From Brachionus manjavacas (Eukaryota > Rotifera > Eurotatoria > Ploima > Brachionidae): a stretch of DNA of 64,000 nt. Positions 50,838-63,061 of this stretch are shown here, piece after piece. The stretch covers positions 5,952,001 through 6,016,000 of the forward strand of contig JAHQIY010000004.1 in the NCBI GenBank assembly GCA_019054805.1. The letters are read 5' to 3'. Every line of letters starts with the position of its first letter. Position 1 is the first letter of the stretch. A program made the translations under genes and the position numbers. The notes beneath the pieces were generated by a model. The model was not told where the DNA came from, did not search any database, and saw only the letters and a list, made by a program, of their open reading frames with translations.

Positions 50838-51559
50838 AATTCTTTCTTAGCTAATTTTCGTAAATTGCTTGAATTTTTAAAATGAACCTATTTTTCCTGA
50901 TATCAAATAAAATTAAAATTTTTTAAATAATCAAACAGTAATACAGTATAAAAAAATTTTATCTATAGAACAATAAATTATTGGAACTTTTTGCTAAGTG
51001 AATTGTTTAGCTATTTAGTTGAATAACCTATGGTTAAAAGTTATAAATCCAATACACTGCTCGATGAACAGCAATTAATTTTTTGCATCACCTGTCTAAG
51101 AGTGCTTGACAACACAATCCAAAGAGTTTTTACCACTACAAGTACAAAGACTTAGTATCTGTATGGTCGGGTCTTATTATCTTTTGAAAAAAACCTTCTT
51201 ATTTAAAAAAAATTTTAATAATAATGAGATTTAAAAATTTATTTTAAATTATACTTTCAAAATCAATCTATTTTACTTATCTTAAATTTCAAAAATTTTC
51301 TTAAAAGTTATCTGATACATTCACTAAATGATTGTTTTATTACTTATTTTGAATTTAACAATTCTACAATTGAAAATTGCAAAATTAAAAATTTAATTTG
51401 AAATTTTGATTCAAGTGGCTAAAATCAAAGTATAAAGTTCTTATGAAGTATTTTCATACTTAATAACGAAGTATAAAAATTATAATAAAAATTGGTAAAA
51501 AATTAATTTTATCATAAAAAATTTTTTAATTAACAAAGGCTTTAAACTGAGCCCTCCTA
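50838..51559. other. Intergenic, AT-rich
   Basis: No feature recognised. Confidence 0.4.
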
Positions 51560-51970
51560 TTTTTAAAAAATAATATCAGTAAAGGTATTGAAATCCATGA
51601 CGATGAATGATATCGAGCCTAGAGCGAATTGTCTTGGCATGGTCTTGTATAATCTTTGGGTGCATATTGCTCAGGAAAGTGCGAATTTTGTTTCCGAGTT
51701 GCTTAAGATTTTTGGCCTTCCAATCACCCTCATAAATTTTAGCTTTCAAATTTCCCCAAAAATCTTCGATTGGACGTGCTTATGGTTACGTTTGCTGGAT
51801 TCACTTCTTTGCTATTAAGTGAATCGCCCTACAACTTTAGCTTTTGGAAAATTTTGGTAACTTTTTACAAAGTTGTACAATCTTTTTTGACGGTTTCGTA
51901 CATTTTTTACTAACAACTTGTCGAAAATTCACCATTATGATCTAATTTTTGTTCATTTTAAAGCTAGAAT
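51560..51970 (-). mobile_element. Tc1/mariner transposase C-terminal remnant
   Basis: The minus strand reads ARPIEDFWGNLKAKIYEGDW at about 51780-51720, followed by KNLKQLGNKIRTFLSNMHPK and a short C-terminal frame to 51580. VNPANV lies just upstream (51810-51830). This is the last catalytic block (RPIE.FWG) of Tc1/mariner-superfamily DDE transposases. The N-terminal half is unreadable and no inverted termini were identified. Best preserved of three related remnants in the window. Confidence 0.75.
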
Positions 51971-52493
51971 CAACCTGATTTTAAATTTTGAAAAGAATTG
52001 GCAAAGGTCTTGTCCACTCTTATAGCAAATAAATCTAAACTTTTGTTCCATTTTTTATTCAATACCCGTTATTTTATTTCAATTTTCCTATCTAAGAAAA
52101 TTTCACATTTACAAGTAACAAAGCTTCATTTAATTCATTGAAGTATACAGTATATACCATGAATAAATACTTGATCATTCTGGTACTTTTGATGAAAAAT
52201 TTCAACGAGTTTATTTTAAAAAAAAATTATAGTATAACAAAATTATACTAAAACTTCTATAACATTTATGAAGAAATAAAATAGCATTTTTCATTTGATT
52301 CTAGAGATCTGTTTATTATAATGAATAAGTCGCTGATAATAATTTCTTTAGTAAGTAATAGTAGTAAGATTATTAAAAAATCATTTTTTTTATTAAAGGA
52401 TTGTTCACCTCTGAATAAATTGCTGCTAAAAGGATCATTAATTTTTTTAAAAATTAATTTTTAATGATTGTTAGTTTTATAATTAAAATTTTT

Positions 52494-53075
52494 TTAAAAA
52501 ATCAAAAATAAAAAACTAACTAAAAGAATAGTCAATATGTTAATCAAATAAGAATTTGATGGTTTGAATGACGAATTGCACAAATCGTCCTTACAACAAT
52601 AATAATTCATTTGAGTGTAACCGAATTTAAATTCGTCTCCACTTGTGCAAATGTCTGCGCATCCTTTTACAAAAACTTTCACACCAGCTGTTTGTGTCAC
52701 GATTTTCTTTTTTTATTAAAATGAAAAAAGTTATATTTTTAATTTGTAACAAAAATAAAAAAAAAAATTTTTTTAATTAATATTTTAGCCCTGAAATCTA
52801 TCTTTTTAAAATGATCTGTAAAAAGTATGCTTGAAAATTAAGAGACTAAGATCTTCAAAATTAAATTTAAACTACCTGACAATTCGAACGACGACTTCCA
52901 CAGACTTCAATTGTAGGTTCGCTACAATCCGGACCATTACAAGAATAACATTGGCTGGCACAATCGAAATTATCTTTAAATATTTAAAAAATTAATTTTA
53001 ATCATCGCATTAAAGTTTAGTCATACTTATCCATATGGAGACCAGAAATATTATATAAAAATATCGTGTTTCCAT
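52494..53075 (-). CDS. Ly6/uPAR three-finger GPI-anchored protein A
   Basis: Three exons, 53027-53075, 52876-52973 and 52494-52706, give 119 aa plus stop with phases 1 and 0. The signal peptide METRYFYIIFLVSIWI is exon 1. The mature part has the LU-domain cysteine pattern: CASQCYSCNGPDC, EVCGSRRSNC, VKGCADIC and the diagnostic YYCCKDDLCN. It ends in a hydrophobic stretch (YLINILTILLVSFLFLIF) typical of a GPI-attachment signal. Family members act outside the cell as receptor ligands or modulators; the specific role is unknown. A tandem paralogue lies 0.6 kb away on the same strand. Confidence 0.85.
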
Positions 53076-53675
53076 TTTAAATTTTTTATTCTTTTTTTTT
53101 CTTTTTGTTACATTTTGAAATAAAATTGTTGGCTCTCAAGTAAATATTTGGATTAGTAACAAAATTTTTAATTAAATTTAAAATTTGATTAAATAAGAGA
53201 GATTAAGTAATCAAAAATGAAGACTACGCAAATTTTTTTGCTTTTTTGTTTATAAATTTCAAGGTGATCGAATTAGGCTTTATTAAATAAAATTAAAATT
53301 TAATAGACTCCTTTTTTTTAATTACGCTTGTGGAAAATATTAAATTAATTTAATATATGACTAAAAATTTTCTGTCTTATAATATGAAATTTGTCGAATT
53401 ACTAGGAAATATTAACATTTTAAAAAGTATTCGAACAGAAAAATTTTTTAATGATTTAAAAAAAAATGATTATATTGACCAAAAATTTTATCATTTGGAT
53501 TTTTACTTATTTATTGCTTTTTTTTTAAATTTAAAAACCAAAATTTGAATTTAAGGTCAAGAAAAAAACAGATTTTTTTAAGATTTAATATATTTATCAA
53601 ATTCAAGGAAAATTAAATTTTTAAAAGATAATGAATTTTCATAATACAATTTATTAAATCATACAAGAAATTATT
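53076..53675. other. Spacer between tandem Ly6 genes
   Basis: AT-rich; presumed promoter of gene A and 3' flank of gene B. The frame 53357-53548 is composition-driven and not called. Confidence 0.4.
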
Positions 53676-54165
53676 TTATTCTGTTAAAATATAAAAAATA
53701 CTGATTCCAATGAAAACTATGAACGAAATATTTTCGATTTGAAGTTTATATTTTCTTGTTGATGAATTGCAAAAATCTGTAGAGCAACATTTGTAAACAA
53801 TTGTTGTGGGTCCAAACGATTCTACTAAGCCATCTTTACAATTGTCCGAACAGCTTTTTATAAAAACTGGAAAGCCACTTGTTGTTGTTATCACAGTCTA
53901 AAACGTGTTAAGAAATAATTGTAATTCAATTTCTAGATTGAAAAGTGTAAAATTTTACCTTACAAAAGCTAAAACTACTTGCACAAGTCTGTTCCGCAAG
54001 AACACATTCTGATCCAGAACAAGAATAGCATTTTGAAGCACCATTAACAAAACTCATTAAAACAACTGTTAAACAACATAAGCAGTTAAATCAAGAAAAA
54101 AATATTAAAGGCTTACAAAATAAGGCTATCCACAAAAACCCTGTATAAGTCTGAAATTTTTTCAT
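53676..54165 (-). CDS. Ly6/uPAR three-finger GPI-anchored protein B
   Basis: Three exons, 54117-54165, 53959-54065 and 53676-53897, give 125 aa plus stop. Exon 1 is 49 bases ending in phase 1, and intron 2 is phase 0, exactly as in neighbour A. The signal peptide is MKKFQTYTGFLWIALF followed by FVLMSFVNGA. Cysteine motifs are KCYSCSGSEC, QTCASSFSFC, IKSCSDNC and YKCCSTDFCN. The hydrophobic C terminus ISFIVFIGISIFYIL would direct GPI attachment. Clearly a tandem duplicate of protein A, diverged to perhaps a third identity outside the cysteines. Confidence 0.85.
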
Positions 54166-55135
54166 TTCAAGAATATTTACTTTAAAACTAATGAAAATTG
54201 AATAAAAGAGATTTTCAAAAATTTAATTTAAAACCTTAATCATTTTTTTTTATTGTTTGAAGTAAATTATTCAAATAATCTAGACTAGGAAAACAAAAAT
54301 TTATTTGGAATCCTTCAAAAAAAAACATTAAATTTAAAAAAGTTATCAATTTATTTCATTTTGATTTTCGATTTGAAAATGATTCAAATTTTTTAATTAA
54401 ATTAAACTTCTTAGTAATTTTACGATTAGTTTGATGAATTAATAATCTTATAAAGAAAAATTATAAGTTCTCAATTATCTTCGTTAAAACACCAAAATTA
54501 TTTATATTACATTGGTTTGATTTTTTAGAACGCATAAAAAGTAAAAACATATTTTTGGAGCATGTCTTAAAGTACTTTTCACTAATTCTAAGTTAAAATA
54601 AAACGATTATTAATGCTTTTGGACGATTTTTAATCCTAGTGACCAATTTTTGTAGCTGTATTTTTTCTTCTTTTGTTTTAATTTCCATCAGATGAAAAAT
54701 TTAAATATTTCTTCAATTACTCATTCTTCATTTTTTTAATTTTTTTTTAGTTTATCGAGCTGAAGTTCCCTTAAATTTAAAAAAAAATGTAAGTAATGAA
54801 AGGCGCTACATATTTAAGTAGTCCTAGTCAACCAGTCCAATTGATTCCCAATACTTTTTTATAATTACCTGAAGTTTATTGATGAAACACTTAGCTAATT
54901 TTATATATATATATATGAAAGGATTACAAAATGTATCCAATATTGAAATAACATTGAAAAAGTGCGATGTTTCAAATTTTTTTTCAGCTTCAAAAAAAAA
55001 ATAATTTAAAGTTATATTGCAACTTCATAGCATCTTCTTATTTGAAATTTATCTCTTTGGTGAAATAAAATGAGTTTAATTTTTGTTTGGAAATTTGAAA
55101 AAAATTTTGAAAATTATTTTTTAACCTTTATACAA
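54166..55135. other. Intergenic, AT-rich
   Basis: Contains a short (TA)n run at 54902-54915. No gene. Confidence 0.4.
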
Positions 55136-55265
55136 TTCATTTATTTATTTTTACCGAGCAAATGCTCCTTCAGAATAAAAATACATGAAAAAACTAAAAA
55201 TAAAGTAAAATAATATAAAAAAAAAAATGAATAAAAAAAAAAATGAATAAAAAAAAAAGATAAAT
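55136..55265 (-). repeat. LINE 3' tail cassette, copy 3
   Basis: On the minus strand TTCTGAAGGAGCATTTGCTC is followed by GGTAAAAATAAATAAATG. On the plus strand 55205-55265 is an A-rich tandem repeat of ATGAATAAAAAAAAAA units that continues the 3' UTR. Same tail as at 59641-59700; only the extreme 3' end was inserted. Confidence 0.55.
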
Positions 55266-56224
55266 AATTCACTAAGAATAAAGTTAAATTCAATTTTTGA
55301 AAAACTGGGTCTAGTCGGTTAGGTAAACCACTCTATTATCCAAAAAATTCTTGTTCTCAGGTTTTGTGAGCTATTGGTTCACCCAATTTTTTTGTTCAAA
55401 ATATAATTAGAGTGAACCAAAATAGAATTAAGTGAACAAATTGAATATAGCTTTTTAAAAGAATTCTTAATTCTCGAAACTGATATAAAAATTAGTCAAT
55501 AATTTTTTTGTTTTTTTTTTTTTAATTTGAAGGAGCTTTAAAAATAGCTTGGCATTTTCTCTGATCTGGTTGACTTGGAATTACCCTTTCAACAATCCCA
55601 AATACCCAAATGCGCTCTTTACATAAATCTTTGCCTTTCAGAATAAAATAATAAAAATTAAACCTTTGTGTTTGACTTTGGGGAATATAGATTCAACTAT
55701 TTTCCAAAATTTACTTACTTCGCCCAACTTTAAATTTTCTATGTAATTATTCTTTCTAACTTATTTTTTATCATTACATTAGCTTTTTTTCTAAATAGAT
55801 GAAAAAATTTCAAACAATTTTTAGATAATGGTCAATTAATAGTTCATAAAACATGAGAACAAGAAATGTTCCAGTAAAAGGTGAACCATAGTTTACCTTA
55901 GGGACTAGACCCAAAAAACTATGTTTTCTTCTAATAAAATTTTGACTTTAGTGATAATTTAATTTCGTTAGGTGCATTTTAACAAATACTTAATTAATGA
56001 AATATGAAGAACAGAGCCAAGATAGTTTTTTAAACAACAATTATTATCTTTAAGGATCATCATATCACAAACCCAGAGTCAAAATTTAAATAAAAAAGTT
56101 ATAAAAAAAAAGCGTACAGTGCATTAATATAAATTAACAAAAAATTTTTTAAATAAAAGGCGTTGTTCAAGTTCTTTAAAATTAATTATGTTTTCAAGAT
56201 TTCCTTTCTTGTTAAAAGTAAAAA
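55266..56224. other. Intergenic
   Basis: 55330-55920 is somewhat less AT-biased, but no frame shows a domain. Nothing assigned. Confidence 0.35.
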
Positions 56225-57495
56225 TGTAGCAAAATCATCTTCATCAAATTATGGAAAAATTGATAAAAACTGAAAAAATGCTCTACCTCAATAAACAAAA
56301 TCTAATTACAGAAAAGCAACACGGCTTCATCAACAAAAAAGCTTTAGTAACAAATTTAATTGTAACTTTAAATTTCACAACAAAAATACTCTCAAAAGGT
56401 TACTCAATTGATATAGTCTTCTTAGATTTTGCAAAAGCATTTGACAAAGTACTAATGCCAGGATCAAAGCATTTCTAACTAAAAGAATAAAACGAGTTAT
56501 CCTAGATGATCATTCATCATCATGGCAAGGTGTAGAAAGTGTTGTCCCACTAGGATCTATTCTTGGACCAGCACAATTTGTCATATAAATTAACGACCTA
56601 ACTGACTCTCGAATGCAAAAAATACGCAGACAATACAAAAATATTATGCAAAATCATCAATTCTGGCCCCATTACCGATGCAATCAGGTTACAATCAGAT
56701 ATCAACATAATTGCAGAATGGACAAATACCTGGTTAATGAAATTAAAAATTGTCAAATGTAAAGTATGCACATCGGCAAGGTCAACCCTAAACTAACATT
56801 TACAATGAAAAGCTACAACTCAATAAGCACATCTCCAATCAATGCTACTAAATGCGAACGTGACCTTGGAATACTTATCTCAAACGACTAAAAATCAACA
56901 CACCAAGTTAATGCGGTCGCTGCAAAAGCAAACAAATTATAAGGTCTCCTAAAACGAGCTTTCACACACAGAGACCCTGAGCTCTGGCAAAATTGTACAC
57001 TAGCTATATCAGACCTCAGATCGAATTTGCATTACCTGCCTGGTGCCCATATACCAAAAAAGACATAAAAACATTAGAACATTAAAAAATTCAGCACAGG
57101 GCCACAAAAGTATCTCATAAACTCAAATCTAAAATACGAAGCTAGATGTGACTATTTTGGCCTTTCTACACTGACCGAAAGGAGAATAAGAGGAGACTTC
57201 ATACAAAAATACAAATTTGTAGGAACGAAGAATCAAATCTAAGAGAGGAGGCCACGGAAGATACTTCAGAAGAGAAATAGTGAGACGCTGCAACCAAAGG
57301 CATGAATTTTATAACAAGCGATTAGCAAACAGCTGAAACTTTACCAGATGAAGTGATAACGCCCTTTCAGTAAACTTCTTAAAGAGCAAATTGGACAAGT
57401 ACTGGACAACTACCACAGGGCGCCAATCTCGGTTGACGCGCTCTGTGTGATTAACTTGCGTTATTCATGCTGCAGTTTTAAATTTCTACTACCAC
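56225..57495 (+). mobile_element. CR1-like LINE, 5'-truncated, decayed
   Basis: Plus strand: MEKLIKTEKMLYLNKQNLIT and KQHGFINKKALVTNLI, then IDIVFLDFAKAFDKV (56251-56450), and after frame breaks TKCERDLGILISND (56850), LLKRAFTHRDPELW (56945) and LSTLTERRIRGDFIQKYKFV (57165). The C-terminal part retains GRQSRLTRSV-like residues (57418-57450), and the 3' end is TTTCTACTACCACTATC. RT motif YADD is damaged. Same broad family as 44517-45785, but much older, with perhaps a dozen stops and shifts. Confidence 0.85.
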
Positions 57496-57989
57496 TATCT
57501 TCAAAAAAGAAGGAAGCATATGTTTTTTGTTTTATTTCTTAATGACTATAAATATGCTAAAAAGAAGTGAATTCATTAGAGATCATGTGAAACCCCTGCT
57601 TTAATAGAATATTTATCACAAATTAATTTCAATAAGTTAATAAATAAAAAATTGAATAGTAAACAAAAAGTGAAGAAAATAAACAAATTTTTGCCACCTC
57701 TTTTTATAAGTCTCAGCATCTTTTGTAGTCCGATTCTTTTTTGCCAAAAAATAAAAATTTTACATGTTTACATATATGCTACCATAAATTTCTGAAACAC
57801 GTTATCAAATTACTGGTCTATCAGTAAAATGAACTAAAATTTTTTAAGGTATTTAATGATTTTTCACTTATGGTTGTAAATTATTGTAATAAAATGGGCA
57901 AATTTAAATTTCAAATCAAAATATTAAGTTGTAAACTTTTAAAAGTTTTGAAAGTTCTTCAAATTAAAATTTTTTTGATACTCCCTCCT

Positions 57990-58175
57990 ACATCATACAT
58001 CACGAGGTTTTAACAAATTTAAATTACTAACAGTTTCGAATCGAATTTTTGAGTCGAGTGAGAGATATTTTGGGACAGGACTGAGCTATTCTATTCTATT
58101 GCCAGTCAGACTGGTGGAAGAATACAAAGCGAATTTCTATTCTCAAAAACCCGAAAATATGTAGAGATCTAGTGT
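57990..58175 (+). mobile_element. LINE post-RT fragment (SERYFGTGLS family)
   Basis: Plus strand reads KLLTVSNRIFESSERYFGTG and LPVRLVEEYKANFYS. It matches the minus-strand SNRLFELSERYVGTGLSDSI at 59837-60127. It is a second, short copy of that LINE's C terminus in opposite orientation 2 kb away. Confidence 0.7.
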
Positions 58176-58586
58176 TATGAATCATTACTATCTTAACAAA
58201 CAGAAAAAACAAAACATTTTTTTGTAAAAATTAAATATTTAAACGAATTAGAAAAAAATTTAAACATAAAAGATCACCATGAATGTAATTGAATGCACAA
58301 TAGCTGAAATTCTAATCAAGAAAACTTAAAAGGAGCAAGTTGACAAAATTTAATTGTGAATTAATTTATGTTTAGAAATAGCGCACATTAATTCTTTTTT
58401 CTTTTATCGAATTAAAAATTATCATCTAACTATCTAAAAAAATTCAATATTTAGATTAGATTTAAAAAAAAATTAAAAAAAAAAAGTTTGCATGTCTTTT
58501 TCTCACAGCAAAAAAAATTCCATACCCACATAATTAAAAATTTAAATTTTGTGAATTTAGCATCTTTATTAAGCATGATTCTAAAA

Positions 58587-58594
58587 TATAAATA
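58587..58594 (+). promoter_or_regulatory. TATA box of secreted-protein gene A
   Basis: TATAAATA, 49 bases before the ATG at 58636. The paralogous gene at 63062 has the same octamer 63 bases before its ATG, so the element is shared by both copies. It implies a very short 5' UTR. Confidence 0.6.
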
Positions 58595-58635
58595 CCACTC
58601 GTGGTTAATGATTTAAAAGTTAATATTAAAAAAAA

Positions 58636-59334
58636 ATGAAATCAATTGTAGCCCTTTTGTTAATTGGTTTTGCCTGTGCAAACGCTCAAGGAACCGATTT
58701 TTTGATTGATAACATTGTCAATCCAACCATTGACCAAATTACCGGTGAGACAGGCACATTTTTACTTAACCAACTATTAGGCTCCTTTTTTAACTGGCTA
58801 ATTAGTGGAAAGAGAGATGTAGGAATAGAACAAGTTCAGCAAGTCATTTCTCAAATTCAAAGTCACTTCAATAACTACAAAGACAAAATCGACCAAATTA
58901 TTTTAAATTTTTCAAGCCAAGTGCAGGGTTTATTTAATTTATTGAACTTAAATGGACCAGCCAGGTCTTTTGCAAGAGTTGAATATGTTCACAAAATTGC
59001 TGATCTGGAAAATTTCGTTAAAGAACAAGCTATGGCTTTGTTGCAAAATTTATTCCAAGTTTTCCAACAAGTATTCGGTCAAAATTTTTTAATCAAATTT
59101 GACTCAAAGGGCAGAAAAGTACTAGGTAAAATTTCAAATGTAATTGACAATTTGAACTCAAATATTTTGGAATTTTTGGAAAATTATGGCCAATCATTAT
59201 TACAAGCTTCTCTGAACATTTCAGAATTAGCTCAACCTTTGTTGAACCACTTGCAACAACAAATATCTGATAATGCCGGAAATGTTTTCCAACAAATCCA
59301 ACAAGCTCTCAATCAATTGCAACAAAACGCCTAA
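58636..59334 (+). CDS. Secreted Gln-rich helical protein A, unrecognised family
   Basis: Intronless, 232 aa. The signal peptide MKSIVALLLIGFACANAQG is clear. The mature chain is predicted helical, with heptad-like spacing of Ile/Leu/Phe and many Gln/Asn. Landmarks shared with the paralogue at 63062 are FLIDNIVNPT at about 22, a dibasic GKRD at about 58-61 that could be a furin-type cleavage site, GLFNLLNL, R(V/I)EYVH.IAD, LENYGQS and a Gln-rich C terminus (FQQIQQALNQLQQ). There is one sequon, NIS (near 195), and no cysteine in the mature chain. Strong TATA box, short leader and near absence of rare AT-only codons suggest high expression. I know no family with this pattern; a matrix, mucus or egg-associated protein is possible but unproven. 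Confidence 0.85.
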   Translation: MKSIVALLLIGFACANAQGTDFLIDNIVNPTIDQITGETGTFLLNQLLGSFFNWLISGKRDVGIEQVQQVISQIQSHFNNYKDKIDQIILNFSSQVQGLFNLLNLNGPARSFARVEYVHKIADLENFVKEQAMALLQNLFQVFQQVFGQNFLIKFDSKGRKVLGKISNVIDNLNSNILEFLENYGQSLLQASLNISELAQPLLNHLQQQISDNAGNVFQQIQQALNQLQQNA

Positions 59335-59640
59335 AATTTTTAATTAAAACTTATAAGTTTATTTTTGTGAATAAAAAGATCAAAGCAGTTTGAAACTAGA
59401 AATTTATTTCAGCTTTCCATGTTTATAAAAAGAAAAAATCAATAAATTTGTAACTATAAATAACTATTTTACCTAAATTTTGATAAAATAAGGTTAATTG
59501 ATTAATTTTTTGATAGAATATTTTCAAGTAGTAGATAATTGTCTTTATTTCAGGATAAGAGACAAAAAAGTTTTAAAATAAATAAATTATTTAGGTACCA
59601 TTTCTGAACAAGAATTCAATTTTCTTAAGATAAATTTATT
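59335..59640. other. 3' flank of secreted-protein gene A
   Basis: AATAAA-like signals at 59370 and 59440; AT-rich spacer otherwise. Confidence 0.45.
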
Positions 59641-60530
59641 ATTTATTTATTATTATTATTTATTTGTTTTCTGTACCGAGCTAGGGCTCCTTCAGAATAA
59701 ATTAAAAAAATCAAAATAAAAAATAAATTGAAGTTAATAAAATGAGATAAAAATAAAATCAAAATAAATTAAAAACCTAAAAAAAATTAAAGTTTAGAAG
59801 ACATAGATTGTTACATGTGGCAAATGTTTACAAAAATCAGGTTTCAGGAAAAAAGGGGGAAATAGTAAGGTTGCAATAACACAATGGAGTTGGGTAATCA
59901 ATAAATCTCGATTCGAAACCTTCTTTGTATTCCTCCACCAGTCTTACAACCAATCGAATAGAATCACTCAGTCCTGTCCCAACATATCTCTCACTCAACT
60001 CAAAAAGCCGATTTGAGACTGTAAGTAATTTAAGTTTATTAAAAGATTCATGATGCACGATCTTACTGCTGTATTCTGAATTGCTTGTAGTTTTTTTATA
60101 TTTTTTTCTTAAAATGAATTCAAGCAAGGAAAAGAATAGTCTTAATTGATCCGACTAAAGATTTATATAAATTTCCTAGTGTGTTTTGAGAAAGCCCACA
60201 TTTTTTATTTGACAATATCTTAATAATATTTAGCCTTTTGTAGCAGCGTTCTTTAATTTCGTCTACTAATATATTAAAATTTAATTTATAATCAAATTTT
60301 ATACCAAGAAACTTGATTTCTTTTTGGCTCATTATTCTGTTGCCATTAATTTTTAAGTTTAGATTATCACTCTCTTTTTTGTACCTAGAGAAGACTACTG
60401 AACACGACTTTTGAAATATTAACATTTCTATAAAAAATAAAGCAAATAGAAATGTCATTGGTAAAATTTTGACTGTAAATATCGAACTTTGAAAACCAAC
60501 ACAAATTCCGCAAGTGAATGACTTAAACAT
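59641..60530 (-). mobile_element. LINE 3' portion with full tail cassette
   Basis: Minus strand: CSVVFSRYKKESDNLNL, KEIKFLGIKFDYKLNF and CGLSQNTLGNLYKSLVGSI (60420-60130), then LFELSERYVGTGLSDSIRLV (60010-59950). This is a Jockey-like RT thumb and post-RT domain. The 3' UTR (59790-59701) is T-rich and the tail on the minus strand reads TTCTGAAGGAGCCCTAGCTC then GGTACAGAAAACAAATAAAT. This copy links the tail motif found at 6921, 32401 and 55141 to its LINE. 5' truncated, a few breaks. Confidence 0.8.
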
Positions 60531-61476
60531 TTGAAACCTTAAAAATATTTTTCTAACATATCCTTAATTTGAACACCACAACAAAAAACACCTCGACGGA
60601 AACAAAAACCAATATCCTTCATCGTCAAAATAAGAAGCAAGACTTGAGTCCTCATTGAATATAAGCTCAATCATTGAGTAATTAAAAACAGCCAGAAAAG
60701 CTGATAATGGTTTCTTTAGTTTTCCTTTTGGCAGCATAACTTGCGGTTGTCAGGCAAGAATTTGAAATCCCTATTACTATATTCCTTATTTTTTTCTTAC
60801 TCATCTCTCCAAAATAACACGTGACTTTTAAATTAAAAGAATCAAAAAGGGTCATTTTGACCCGACGGAATTTTAAATTTAAATGTTAATGCCCTTCGAG
60901 ATTCAATAATTGATCCCAATCTTTTTATTTTTTAGTATTTTTAGAAAAAAAAATCAGCGCTGCGAAATTGATTACAAATTAAACAAAAAAATTTTCTCTC
61001 TCATTTTTTTAAAATCAAAATTAAAGATAAAAAAATTTTCTCTTTTTTTAAGGTTTATAAGTCAATAAACACCTAATGCCCTGTCCATAAATGATCGATT
61101 TACACTTCATTTATTCAAATTCAAACTTAAATTTAATACATTTTTATAAAATAAAAATAAAATTTCGTTAAAAAAAATTCAACATTTTAATTCTTAATTT
61201 TTTCTATAAAACCTGTAAAAATTGAGCCGATATTATTAAAAATCTAAATTATTAAAAATTAATAGCATCGTTGAAATCTTGAATGTAGAAAATTTCAGCA
61301 TTGATCTCTTGATCACAAAGCTATTAATTAATCTCGTATATAATTAGTCCAATTTTTTTTACTTTGATTGTTTTTGAAATTGGTTCGATTAGATTCTCAC
61401 TTTTCCTTATATTATAACTTAAATTCATTTTTTTTTAAATACTGAATTTCAAAATATTTAGTCATTTCAATTTGAT
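60531..61476. other. Intergenic with a protein-like patch
   Basis: On the minus strand 60770-60590 one frame reads MLPKGKLKKPLSAFLAVFNY and FDDEGYWFLFPSR, unusually protein-like for this DNA, but it has no start, partner exon or family match. Confidence 0.35.
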
Positions 61477-61690
61477 TAAAATGACAATAAAAATTAAAAA
61501 AAACTTTTTTCTACTTGTAACACTAAATTTTTTTATTTTTTGCACATTTGTTTGGATAAGCCCAGTATGGTTTTTTCTTCATTTGCGCGCCACATTGATC
61601 ACACAATTTTGGTTGTTTGTCAATTACTTCTACATTTTTTTCCTCCAATCTTGCTCTTTTTGAAACTTGTTTCTCATCTTCAACATCAGA
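61477..61690 (-). other. Possible coding exon or transposon fragment with C..C motif
   Basis: Minus strand frame 61690-61477 reads KDIEFSESDVEDEKQVSKRA, continues into an acidic/basic stretch and then LCDQCGAQMKKKPYWAY with a further Cys, ending at a stop. The CxxC..C arrangement could bind zinc. No ATG in a good position and no clear splice acceptor, so it may be the 3' exon of an unseen gene or a relic of a DNA transposon. Confidence 0.3.
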
Positions 61691-62998
61691 CTCACTAAAC
61701 TCGATGTCTTTTGCATTTTATTTAATATTTGTGGGAAAAAATTAAAATTTTGCGGAATTCTATTTAAGTTCTGTGGCAACTATTTTAATGACCCATCAAA
61801 TAGGATGAATGTACAGGTCTAAAATAATACTAAAAATTAAAAAATATTTCAAAAAAAAAACTGCATTTTACAACATACTTAATTGATTGAAAAGTATAGC
61901 TTCTGTCGGAGCGTTGGCTGAAAGTCGAACACCCAGTAACATTTTGATACAAGGATCTAAGCAAATTTTTCGTTAATTTCCGTAAATTACTGTTAATTCG
62001 TGAATTTTGTTTTTTAGGATTTTTTTTTTGTTTTTTGTTTTTTAAGATGGTAAAATCTTTGTGTCAAATCACCACTGTTCAATGATCTCCTATCGAAAAA
62101 ATAGCTTTTTTTGCTTCGGTAACAATCATAAACTAAATTTTATGACTTAAAGATTTTTGAATCTTTTAGCCTTTTCTTTATGATATTTTTTTAGACTTTT
62201 TAAATAAAATCCATCTCTATTATAGAGGAAATGTTTCTTCTACCTGAATTTGGTGACTAATGGTTCTATGTTTGAGACCGCTGATAACCAGGTCATCAAT
62301 AATTAACATCATTATATTTGATTTTTATATGATTAGAATCAATTTTTTTCGAATTTTAAAATAAAATAAATGAAAATTGCTGCAGTTTCATCTCACGGTG
62401 AATTGGTCTGTAAGCTAAGCACCAAATGCCAAAATTAAAGATTAGCGCCATTTTGGTGTATATTTTTGAAAACAAATGTTTAATAAATACTTAAACTGTG
62501 AGTTTTTGATCATTTAAATGGTTACTTCAACTAAATCTTTTCATCCACAGTGATTATTTTTGATTATTAATAGCGTAATTAGACATTAGTGTAGAATGAG
62601 CTATATAATTGTTAGAGATTTTTCAATTAAAAGATAAAATAACAAAGAGGTGATATTTTCATTTTCATTTGACTGAAGAAAAGACTTGTCTCTTAAAAGT
62701 TTTTAAATCAAAGTTTTAGAGTCTAGAAAAAATGACAAAATATACAGCTTTAATTTTGGTTTAAACTTTTAGATATGAATATGATAGCTCAAAAATTTAA
62801 GATTCAAAAGTTAAATTATCTTTTTAATAAAATATTTTTCTTTTCACAACATCCTCTTTTTTAACAAACTACGATCGCCTTCGAAGACTTATTTTTTTAA
62901 ATTACGTAAAAAATCGTACGAGTTAAATCAAATCAGTTTTGAATGCAAAATTTTATCTAAAACATCTTGGGAAAATGTTCAAGATGGAGAAAAATCGC
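61691..62998. other. Intergenic
   Basis: 61880-61960 encodes on the minus strand CLDPCIKMLLGVRLSANAPT, reminiscent of the LGV/LGL...A.. stretch after LINE reverse transcriptases, but too short to assign. A (T/G)TTTTTTG run lies at 62010-62050. No gene. Confidence 0.4.
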
Positions 62999-63006
62999 TA
63001 TAAATA
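62999..63006 (+). promoter_or_regulatory. TATA box of secreted-protein gene B
   Basis: TATAAATA followed by TATAG, 63 bases upstream of the ATG at 63062; matches the octamer before gene A. Confidence 0.6.
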
Positions 63007-63061
63007 TATAGCCAAATACATTGTGACAGAATATAGTAAAAGTCAATAAAATTTATATAAA

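Noticed and set aside
60590-60770. Protein-like minus-strand patch ending FDDEGYWFLFPSR
   Set aside because: No start, splice sites or family match; may be chance or a transposon crumb.
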